Shown one piece after another: positions 25,825 to 33,316 of a DNA stretch of 59,045 bases. The notes under the pieces were generated by a model. It saw only the letters and a program-made list of their open reading frames with translations, had not been told where the DNA came from and searched no databases. How positions within the stretch are numbered: position 1 is the stretch's first letter; every line of letters begins with the position of its first letter. The DNA lies in NCBI GenBank assembly GCA_003598055.1, contig QZKI01000061.1, positions 1 through 59,045 on the forward strand. The letters run 5' to 3'. A program made the position numbers and the translations under genes. The stretch is from Candidatus Abyssobacteria bacterium SURF_17. Its GTDB lineage: Bacteria; Abyssobacteria; SURF-5.

Positions 25825-27291
25825 GTGATTGGAACAGATTTGAAGAACTGGCTCCACGGCGAGCTTTTCGACCGGGTGCCAAGCAATGTCGCGATAATTA
25901 ATCGGAAATATCATATTATTGATGCAAATAAGAATTTCGCCGAGGAATTCGGCCAGTGGAATGGCAAGTACTGCTATGAAGTTTTCAAGGGACGACAAAG
26001 TCCCTGCCTCTCCTGCAAGGCTGATTTGACCTTCGCCGACGGCAAAGGCCGTGTCAGCGAGGAGCGGCGACTGAACCGGAACGGCCAGCATTCATACTAC
26101 GTGGTCCATTTTGAGCCGGTCACCAACAAAGCGGGCGATATCCTCTATGTCATTGAAATGTCCTCAGACATCACGGAAACCCGGCTGCTTCAGAGAGAAC
26201 ATGACATCATCTTCGACCGTGTTCCCTGCTACGTGGCTGTGATCGACAACGACATGAATGTTCTCCGCAACAATGAGTTGTTCAGAAAGACGTTCGGCGA
26301 ATCAATAGGGAGGAAATGCCACGATATTTATCAGCACCGCAACGAGCCGTGCGAGGAGTGTCCTGCCATGCAAACCTTCGCCGACGGTCAAACTCATGTG
26401 GCCAGCAAGACGGGCCTGGACAAAGACGGGCAGACCGTATATTACCACGTCACTACCGCTCCTCTCTCTCGAGAAGGGCGCGAGCCCTCCCACGTCATCG
26501 AGATGGCTTTGGACATCACAGAGGTAAAACAGCTTGAAAAGGAAGTGCTCGAAGCCGAGCGCCTTGCCGCCGTCGGAGAAACTGTGGCCGGGTTGGCGCA
26601 CGGCATTAAGAACGTGCTCCAGGGACTCGAAGGCGGTGTGTACGTGCTCAAGACCGCCATGGAGAATACGGATAAGGAACTGATGGGACAGGGTTGGGAA
26701 ATGTTGGAGGAGAACGTTGACCGTATCAGCACCTATGTGAAGGATTTCCTCAATTTTGCCAAGGGTCACACCCCAAACGTGGAAAGGGTCGACCCTGTCC
26801 TCATAGGGAAAGAGGTATTTGAACTGTACAGGGACGTGGCTGAGCGTGTCGGTATCAAACTGATATTCGAACCTCAGGAGGGCATCGAGCCCGCCAATCT
26901 CGACCATGAGGGCATCCATGTCTGCCTCTCAAACTTGATTTCAAACGCAATTGACGCCTGCGAGATGAGCGACAACCCGAACTGCGAGGTTTGCCTCAAG
27001 GTGTTAGAGCGAAACGGCTCCCTTATCTACGAAGTCAAAGATGACGGCTGCGGCATGGACTACGAAGTCAAGAAAAAAGTATTCACCACGTTCTTCTCTA
27101 CGAAAGGGACGGCAAAAGGGACGGGATTGGGGCTGCTGGTCACCCGAAGGATCACCCAACAGCATGGAGGGAAAGTCATTTTCGAATCAACTGAGGGCGA
27201 GGGCTCGGTCTTCCAACTGAAGTTTCCGCGAAATCGATTGCCTGAACTGTCCAAGCCGAAATCGGATAACGGCGAGTCCCTCGAAGAGTGA
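25825..27291 (+). CDS. PAS-PAS histidine kinase with Cys-containing PAS domains
   Basis: 488 residues, no membrane segment. Two PAS domains (about 10-120 and 125-240) each end in a cysteine pattern: CYEVFKGRQSPCLSCK and CHDIYQHRNEPCEECP. A HisKA-type helix carries the phosphorylated His in GLAHGIKNVLQGLEGG, followed by N box NLISNAIDAC, G1 DDGCGMD and G2 GTGLGLLV. The paired cysteines suggest redox or metal sensing in the cytoplasm, an inference. The GTG start follows GGAGAG. It lies 133 bases after hdrB and just before its likely partner response regulator, so it probably monitors the redox state linked to the Hdr complex. Confidence 0.92.
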   Translation: MIGTDLKNWLHGELFDRVPSNVAIINRKYHIIDANKNFAEEFGQWNGKYCYEVFKGRQSPCLSCKADLTFADGKGRVSEERRLNRNGQHSYYVVHFEPVTNKAGDILYVIEMSSDITETRLLQREHDIIFDRVPCYVAVIDNDMNVLRNNELFRKTFGESIGRKCHDIYQHRNEPCEECPAMQTFADGQTHVASKTGLDKDGQTVYYHVTTAPLSREGREPSHVIEMALDITEVKQLEKEVLEAERLAAVGETVAGLAHGIKNVLQGLEGGVYVLKTAMENTDKELMGQGWEMLEENVDRISTYVKDFLNFAKGHTPNVERVDPVLIGKEVFELYRDVAERVGIKLIFEPQEGIEPANLDHEGIHVCLSNLISNAIDACEMSDNPNCEVCLKVLERNGSLIYEVKDDGCGMDYEVKKKVFTTFFSTKGTAKGTGLGLLVTRRITQQHGGKVIFESTEGEGSVFQLKFPRNRLPELSKPKSDNGESLEE

Positions 27292-27308
27292 ACAAGGAGG
27301 ATATGCCC

Positions 27309-27851
27309 GTGACGCAACCTTCGGAGAAAACCGTTTTAGTGGTGGACGATGAAAAGAACGTGAGACTTTTTCTGAAAACCGTGCTCGAAAAGGCCGGATT
27401 CAAAGTGGAAACCGCCGTCGACGGTGTGGAAGCGCTGGAAAAGGTGAGAGCTCATCCTCCGGACGTGATCTCCCTCGACCTGGTAATGCCCAAGAAATCG
27501 GGCGCCAAATTCCTCCTCGAAATCCGCAAAGACAAGGATTTGCAGAACATCCCGGTTGTTCTCGTCACTGCGCATGCCAAGGACGCCTTAGGAAAGGAAG
27601 ATTTCGACGCCATCATGTCCGGCGACTCCATCCGGAAGCCTGAAACGTACCTGATTAAGCCGGTTAAAGCGGAAACCTATCTTGCCAATATAAAGCGCGC
27701 ACTTGAAATGAAACATATGAAGACTCTCGTAAGCGTCGGAGTTGCTGAATCCTCCTCGAAGAATCTCAAGGACGAAATCAAAGAACTGCTGGATGACGCT
27801 GATCCGGAAAAACTCAAAGAGGCTCTCAAACTCCTGAGGGAAAAGAAATGA
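27309..27851 (+). CDS. Response regulator with short C-terminal helical tail
   Basis: About 180 residues from the GTG at 27309, eight bases after AAGGAGG; the ATG at 27303 is too close to that site and a GTG at 27288 overlaps the kinase stop. The receiver domain reads VLVVDDEKNVRLF, SLDLVMPKKSG (acceptor Asp), VVLVTAHA and TYLIKPVKAETY. A tail of about 45 residues (SSKNLKDEIKELLDDADPEK, then LKEALKLLRE) is helical and charged; it is not a DNA-binding domain. The regulator probably works by protein interaction, perhaps with the sigma-54 activators. It forms a pair with the upstream PAS kinase. Confidence 0.9.
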   Translation: MTQPSEKTVLVVDDEKNVRLFLKTVLEKAGFKVETAVDGVEALEKVRAHPPDVISLDLVMPKKSGAKFLLEIRKDKDLQNIPVVLVTAHAKDALGKEDFDAIMSGDSIRKPETYLIKPVKAETYLANIKRALEMKHMKTLVSVGVAESSSKNLKDEIKELLDDADPEKLKEALKLLREKK

Positions 27852-27960
27852 ATCGACGATTGAGGCGATCCGCTATCGGGATCGTTTGCTACAACCACGG
27901 TATACTCCCGAATCAGATGCCAGCGGGGTGAGCCCCGTAGTGACGACCCCTCTCGTGATG

Positions 27961-29319
27961 CTACAAAGCGACTCTGCCGGAAGTAATGTTGTATTTCGCC
28001 ATTTTCCGCCAGAGAGTAACCCTGTGCATACCGAGCTCGCGGGCTGTTTTGGCGCAATTCCCGATGTTTCGAGCCAACGCTTCCCGAATGATGGCTTCTT
28101 CCGAACCGTTCCCGTTAGATGAGACGCAGTAGCTGTCATCGGTCTTCCGCGTCGCTTCGAGTATCCTTTCGGGGAGATGCCCGGCCTCTATGACAGTCCC
28201 CTCGCAAATCACGAAAGCGTGCTCGATGGCGTTCTCCAGTTCCCTCACATTTCCCGGGAAATCATGTTTTCTTAAGAGTCTCAGTGCTTCATCGGACACC
28301 CTGCGAATATCCTTTTTTCGCTTGGCCCGAAATTTCCGAATGAAATGCTCGATAAGAATCGGCAAATCCTCCAAGCGTTCCCGCAACGGAGGAATATGAA
28401 CGCTGATGACGTTTATGCGATAGTAGAGATCCTCCCGAAACCCACCTTGCTCGACCATGTGCTTGAGGTCCTGATTAGAGGATGTGATGATCCGGGCATC
28501 GGCCTGCAACATGCGCGTCGAGCCCAATGGCTGGTACTCGCCATTATTAAGCACTCTGAGCAGCTTCACCTGAAGTGCGAGAGGCATATCACCAATTTCA
28601 TCCAGCAGCAGAGTGCCCCCTTGCGCCATCTGGAACATGCCGGGTTTGTCTCGCTTTGCGTCCGTGAAAGCGCCCCTCGTGTATCCAAACAGTTCCGACT
28701 CCAATAAAGTTTCCGGAAGCGCCGCGCAGTTGATGCGAATATAGGCATTTTGTTTGCGGGGACTCATATCATGAATCGCATGCGCCAGCAGTTCCTTCCC
28801 CGACCCGCTCGGGCCCTGAATGAGTACGTTGCATTCCGACTCGGCGATATTGGGCAACAGCTTGAAAATATGCTGCATTTTCTCGTTGCAGCTTACGATG
28901 TTTTCCAGTCCACGGAACCGGGACAGCTTGTGCTGAAGGTTTTCAATCTCGGAGAGGTCACGGAAAAACTCCACAGCCCCGGCGCACTTCTCCGAATCAT
29001 CGCGTAATAGAGTAGTGCTCACGCTCACCGGTATCTTGCGGCCGTCTCGCCTGATGATATTGACCCGGACATTGGAGACCGATTTCCCGTTCTCCAGCGT
29101 GCTTCGGAGCGCGCATCCCCTCTGACACAGGTCGGTTCTGAATATGTCAAAGCAGTACTTGCCGATGACTTCTTCTGGACTGAATCCCGATATCCTTTCC
29201 GCTGCCCGGTTCAGTGACGTGATTCGGCACTCAAAATCCGTCGTGAACACACCTTCATCGATGCTATCAAAGATAATTCTGGAAATTTTATTCTGTTTGG
29301 AGGTATCCTTGCCTATCAT
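27961..29319 (-). CDS. Second PAS / sigma-54 AAA+ / Fis-type regulator (GAFTDA loop)
   Basis: 452 residues. A PAS domain (about 12-135) includes SLNRAAERISGFSPEEVIG and cysteines in YCFDIFRTDLCQRGCALR. The AAA+ domain has Walker A GPSGSGKE, Walker B GTLLLDEIGD, FPGNVREL and a loop reading GAFTDA where GAFTGA is classical. The C-terminal HTH reads NCAKTARELGMHRVTLWRKM, close to that of the regulator at 2173-3585. GAGGAA precedes the ATG. Its own sigma-54 promoter (29374-29389) and TGCAAC cluster (29485-29537) lie upstream, implying activation by itself or by the other regulator. It is convergent with the kinase/regulator pair. Confidence 0.94.
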   Translation of the reverse strand: MIGKDTSKQNKISRIIFDSIDEGVFTTDFECRITSLNRAAERISGFSPEEVIGKYCFDIFRTDLCQRGCALRSTLENGKSVSNVRVNIIRRDGRKIPVSVSTTLLRDDSEKCAGAVEFFRDLSEIENLQHKLSRFRGLENIVSCNEKMQHIFKLLPNIAESECNVLIQGPSGSGKELLAHAIHDMSPRKQNAYIRINCAALPETLLESELFGYTRGAFTDAKRDKPGMFQMAQGGTLLLDEIGDMPLALQVKLLRVLNNGEYQPLGSTRMLQADARIITSSNQDLKHMVEQGGFREDLYYRINVISVHIPPLRERLEDLPILIEHFIRKFRAKRKKDIRRVSDEALRLLRKHDFPGNVRELENAIEHAFVICEGTVIEAGHLPERILEATRKTDDSYCVSSNGNGSEEAIIREALARNIGNCAKTARELGMHRVTLWRKMAKYNITSGRVAL

Positions 29320-29373
29320 TGTTCCTCACCAAGATTGCATTGCAACCATCCAACCGACTTTTGAAAGTACGAG

Positions 29374-29389
29374 AGCATGGACCGTGCCA
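29374..29389 (-). promoter_or_regulatory. Sigma-54 promoter of the second PAS/AAA+ regulator gene
   Basis: Minus-strand TGGCACGGTCCATGCT matches TGGCACG-N4-TTGCW at all but one position. It lies about 55 bases before the ATG at 29319, with the enhancer-like cluster about 100-150 bases upstream. Confidence 0.82.
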
Positions 29390-29484
29390 GGTTGAATCGG
29401 GAAGAGGGGGAAACTTCTGAAGGCATTGTAAAATAAAAGGATGCGAATAATAATTGGGGAATGGAAAGTAACGCTCAACGCTTT

Positions 29485-29537
29485 TGTGTTGTGAAGATGC
29501 AACACATGGCATGCTGCAACAATTGCAACAGTGCAAC
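29485..29537. promoter_or_regulatory. TGCAAC direct-repeat cluster (enhancer candidate)
   Basis: Four copies of TGCAAC begin at 29498, 29515, 29524 and 29532. The first also forms the inverted repeat TGTGTTG/CAACACA (29485-29506). This is the densest set of the half-site shared by the sigma-54 control regions here. Confidence 0.65.
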
Positions 29538-30231
29538 TGATCTTGCCTCCTCCGAGATTTAGTCCATCATCATTTAAGATAACGGCTCGGACAACGATAC
29601 TGACGAATTCAGAGGTGTCCCCGAAACTTCAAAAAACATGTTGAACATGGGAAACATGGTTACCGTAAGTCGTGCCCGTAAGCTTCTGTTCGGCGCGAGA
29701 TGCGCGGGGTTTCGAGTTCCGAGTTTCGGGTTAAGGGAAAACAAGGCCGTGACGCAAGTGGGGCATGTTTTCTCTATAGAATTTGGAACACGAATGTAAC
29801 GAAGCGGGAGGAATGACACGAATACAAGAAGAAAGGCTAACCACGGAGCGCACGGAGGTCGCGGAGATTTCTTAACCCGGAACTCGAAGCCAGAAACCAG
29901 TCTTTCACCACGGATTCACTCGCATGGACACGGATTGAAGCCGCCCGGTTTGGGTCATGATGCCGCTGCGTGGTATTATATACACAAGAGCACAAATATC
30001 TCTGAATCGTCGGGTTGGCGCTTTCAGTTTGTATGCTTCGTGAGAGCGTTGTGGGGCAGGCGCGGGGGCCTGCCCTACAAGAAAAGGATATGATGGTGCG
30101 GGGGCTTGCGTGGCCGCTCGTGGCTAGCCGCTTGCCTGGGCGCCCACATAGGGGGCGCCCCTGCAATTGCGGGACAGTCTCAATAGGGATATGAGGCCAA
30201 GACAGACTATTACAGAGGAAGGTGTGTATTA

Positions 30232-32199
30232 ATGGCACGAAAGAATGACAGAGTCGAAGGCGGGAGCGTCAGTGCGTCGAAATCGATAGGGTCGGTACGG
30301 TATGACATATCACTTCTTACTGACGATGATACATACCTTTTCAATCAGGGGAGCCATTTTCGGCTGTACAACAAGATGGGCTCACATTTGCTGAATAAAG
30401 ACGGGCTATCAGGCGCATACTTCGCCGTGTGGGCGCCGAATGCACGGCAGGTATTCGTCATGGCCGATTTTAACGATTGGTCGAAAACAAGCCATCCTTT
30501 ACGGAGCAGGGGCGCATCCGGAATCTGGGAGGGCTTCATTCCGAACGTGGGAAAGGGCGCGAGGTACAAATATCATATCGTCTCGCAATGCCGGGACTAC
30601 CGGGTGGATAAGGCTGACCCGTTTGCGTTCTCGAGTGAGGCGTCGTCAAGTCCGGCATCCATCGTTTGGGGTCTGGATTATGAGTGGAATGATGGGGATT
30701 GGATGGCGAATCAATGGAAGCGGAATTCCGCGGAGGCGCCAATCTCGATTTATGAAGTTCACCTCGGCTCCTGGATGCGGGTGCCTGAGGAAGGGAATCG
30801 ATTTTTGACGTACCGAGAGATAGCGCCCAAGCTGGCTGAACACGCGCTGCGGTTGGGGTTCACGCACGTTGAGTTTCTTCCGGTCATGGAACACCCGTTT
30901 TACGGTTCTTGGGGATATCAGACCCTGGGATATTTCGCTCCCACGGGCCGGTACGGCTCGCCACAGGATTTCATGTTCCTCGTCGATCACCTGCACCAGC
31001 GCGGTATCGGAGTGATATTGGACTGGGTGCCTTCTCATTTTCCCAATGATGAGCACGGGCTCGGGTTCTTTGACGGAACGCATTTGTATGAGCATGAGGA
31101 TGAGCGCCAGAGAATACATCCCGACTGGGACAGCTTCATGTTCAACTATGGTCGCAGCGAGGTCCAAAGCTTTTTGCTCAGCAGCGCTTTGTTCTGGCTT
31201 GATAACTACCACATAGACGGGCTCCGCGTTGATGCGGTGGCGTCGATGCTCTATTTGGATTACTCGCGTAAAGACGGTGACTGGATTCCAAACAAATATG
31301 GCGGCAAGGAAAATCTTGAGGCGATCTCGTTTCTGCGCCGTTTCAACGAGGAGGTTTACAAGAACTATCCCGCCGTGCAGACGTATGCCGAGGAATCTAC
31401 GGCGTGGCCGATGGTTTCCCGGCCGAATTATGTGGGGGGATTGGGTTTCGGCATGAAATGGGACATGGGTTGGATGCATGACACGCTGGAGTATATGACA
31501 AAGGACCCCGTTTACCGGAAGTTTCACCATGACCGCCTGACGTTCCGGCTCCTCTATGCGTTTACGGAAAACTTCATCCTCCCGCTCTCGCACGATGAGG
31601 TCGTGCACGGCAAAGGGTCTCTCCTGGAGACGATGTCCGGGGATGAATGGCAGAAATTCGCCAATCTCAGGCTCCTTTTCGGTTACATGTATGCACAGCC
31701 CGGGAAGAAGCTGCTCTTCATGGGCAGCGAATTCGGACAGAAGTATGAGTGGTATCACGAGGAGAGCCTGCAATGGCACCTGCTCGAATATCCGCTTCAT
31801 GCAGGGCTTCTCCGGTGGGTCGAGCAACTGAATCGGTCCTATCGCGAGGAACCAGCCCTGCATGTGCTGGATTTCTCCTCAGGGGGATTCGAGTGGATAG
31901 ACTGCAATGATTCTCAGAACAGCGTCCTCACCTTTATTCGAAAGAACCATTCAGAAAAGGATATGCTGGTCGTCGCCTGCAATTTCACTCCGGTCCCTCG
32001 GTTCAATTATCGAGTGGGAGTGCCACACGGAGGAATCTGGCGGGAACTGCTGAATAGCGACGCGAAAGAATTCGGCGGGAGCGGCCACGGCAACCTTGGA
32101 GAAGCCGAGGCATCCCCCGTTCCCTTTCACGGCCGGCCTTTTTCCCTCAACCTTACTCTCCCACCGCTGGGGGCTCTCTTTCTGAAGCCAAAGGAATGA
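30232..32199 (+). CDS. glgB: 1,4-alpha-glucan branching enzyme
   Basis: 655 residues. An N-terminal CBM48-type domain (about 45-140, YFAVWAPNARQVFVMADFND) is followed by a GH13 catalytic barrel: region I DWVPSHFP, region II GLRVDAVASM (nucleophile Asp), region III YAEEST (acid/base Glu) and region IV LPLSHDEVVHGKGS; a C-terminal beta domain closes the chain. It transfers chains to form alpha-1,6 branches in glycogen. It is somewhat shorter than enterobacterial GlgB (about 730), lacking an extra N-terminal domain as many bacterial forms do. GAGGAAGG precedes the ATG. It stands alone between repeat-rich intergenic regions, with no other glycogen gene nearby. Confidence 0.95.
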   Translation: MARKNDRVEGGSVSASKSIGSVRYDISLLTDDDTYLFNQGSHFRLYNKMGSHLLNKDGLSGAYFAVWAPNARQVFVMADFNDWSKTSHPLRSRGASGIWEGFIPNVGKGARYKYHIVSQCRDYRVDKADPFAFSSEASSSPASIVWGLDYEWNDGDWMANQWKRNSAEAPISIYEVHLGSWMRVPEEGNRFLTYREIAPKLAEHALRLGFTHVEFLPVMEHPFYGSWGYQTLGYFAPTGRYGSPQDFMFLVDHLHQRGIGVILDWVPSHFPNDEHGLGFFDGTHLYEHEDERQRIHPDWDSFMFNYGRSEVQSFLLSSALFWLDNYHIDGLRVDAVASMLYLDYSRKDGDWIPNKYGGKENLEAISFLRRFNEEVYKNYPAVQTYAEESTAWPMVSRPNYVGGLGFGMKWDMGWMHDTLEYMTKDPVYRKFHHDRLTFRLLYAFTENFILPLSHDEVVHGKGSLLETMSGDEWQKFANLRLLFGYMYAQPGKKLLFMGSEFGQKYEWYHEESLQWHLLEYPLHAGLLRWVEQLNRSYREEPALHVLDFSSGGFEWIDCNDSQNSVLTFIRKNHSEKDMLVVACNFTPVPRFNYRVGVPHGGIWRELLNSDAKEFGGSGHGNLGEAEASPVPFHGRPFSLNLTLPPLGALFLKPKE

Positions 32200-32571
32200 G
32201 AGGCATGAGTGAGGGGCCGAGTGACGAATTTGACGGATTCGGCATTGTATTCTCGCGCTTCTGTAAGGGCCTACGAGTCTGAGACCCGTTGGTCTGAGAC
32301 TCGTGGGTCTGAGACTCTTCGCGAACGGCTGACACGGTGCAGCGGCTGCGATTTCTTTGTGCGGGCGACCCACCGGGTCGCCCCCACAAAAGATGATGGA
32401 ATAAGGAATCGTATTTAATAGGATGGAGCACCAAGGCTCGGAGCCATCTACCGGCCCGGAGGCCCTTATTGCTTCACTGCCTTCTGTTTCCCTCCAGGAT
32501 AACATTTTTGTAGCAGTTGCGTTATAATAGTCGTTACATTGATTGGGCCGCAAATGGTGACGGGGTTATCC
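32200..32571. repeat. Repeat-bearing intergenic stretch with exporter promoter
   Basis: Three imperfect copies of a TGGTCTGAGACTCGT-like unit lie at about 32272-32318. A perfect hairpin GGGCGACCC-ACC-GGGTCGCCC lies at 32363-32383. A TATAAT (32523-32528) about 45 bases before the ABC start could be the -10 of the exporter operon; its -35 is weak. No gene is supported. Confidence 0.55.
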
Positions 32572-33312
32572 ATGGGAGAAGGTCTTCCTGAAAAGCGTGA
32601 TGTCGGCGACGGGACCGTATTCCGGACTGAGGGCCTCACCAAGGTTTACCATATGGGTGAGGTCGACGTGCAGGCGCTTCGGGGCGTGGACATGGAGCTG
32701 TTCTCGGGCGAGATGGTCGTGCTGCTCGGGCCGTCGGGCAGCGGCAAATCCACGCTGCTCAACATACTTGGCGGACTCGACACAGCGTCGGGCGGATGCG
32801 TGACCTATCGGGGGATGGACCTCACCAAGGCCACCGACAAGGAGCTGACGCAGTACCGGCGCTCGCACGTCGGGTTCGTATTTCAGTTCTACAACCTTAT
32901 CCCGAGCCTGACCGCGCTGGAGAATGTCACCATCGTGACCGAAGTTTCCGATAATCCGATGGACCCCAGAGACGCTCTCCGGCTGGTGGGACTTTCAGAA
33001 AGGAGCGACCATTTCCCATCGCAGCTTTCGGGCGGTGAACAGCAGCGGGTGGCCATTGCGAGGGCGATCGCAAAGAATCCGTCCGTGCTTCTCTGCGACG
33101 AGCCCACAGGGGCCCTCGACTCCGCAACCGGAGTCCTGGTCCTCGAAGCGATCGAGCGGGTTAACCGGGAGATGGGGACTACCACCGCGGTGATAACTCA
33201 TAACTCGGACATCGCGGCCATGGCCGACCGTGTTATGCGGATGTCAGGCGGGATGATTATCGAGGTCACGGTGAACGAGCATAGGAAACCGCCGAGAGAG
33301 ATTCACTGGTAA
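32572..33312 (+). CDS. ABC transporter ATPase (MacB/LolD type)
   Basis: About 247 residues. Walker [11 protein letters not shown]-loop [18 protein letters not shown], signature [15 protein letters not shown], Walker [14 protein letters not shown] and H-loop VITHNSDI; the leading [15 protein letters not shown] is typical of the LolD/MacB subfamily. The ATG at 32572 is preferred; ATG 32554 and TTG 32539 are in frame. It forms an operon with the FtsX-type permease 4 bases downstream and a HlyD-type adaptor. It powers a tripartite-type exporter or mechanotransmission pump; the substrate is unknown. Confidence 0.94.
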   Translation: MGEGLPEKRDVGDGTVFRTEGLTKVYHMGEVDVQALRGVDMELFSGEMVVLLGPSGSGKSTLLNILGGLDTASGGCVTYRGMDLTKATDKELTQYRRSHVGFVFQFYNLIPSLTALENVTIVTEVSDNPMDPRDALRLVGLSERSDHFPSQLSGGEQQRVAIARAIAKNPSVLLCDEPTGALDSATGVLVLEAIERVNREMGTTTAVITHNSDIAAMADRVMRMSGGMIIEVTVNEHRKPPREIHW

Positions 33313-33316
33313 GGTA

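Larger units (their letters stand above)
29320..30231. other. 912-base non-coding region: control elements and repeat-derived DNA
   Basis: The left part (29374-29537) holds the sigma-54 promoter and TGCAAC cluster of the minus-strand regulator. From about 29600 to 30190 there are degenerate repeat fragments, including GC-rich hairpins near 30055-30075 (GGGCAGGC/GCCTGCCC) and 30139-30162 (GGGCGCCC arms). No gene is supported. A ribosome-binding site for glgB (GAGGAAGG) is at the right edge. Confidence 0.6.
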
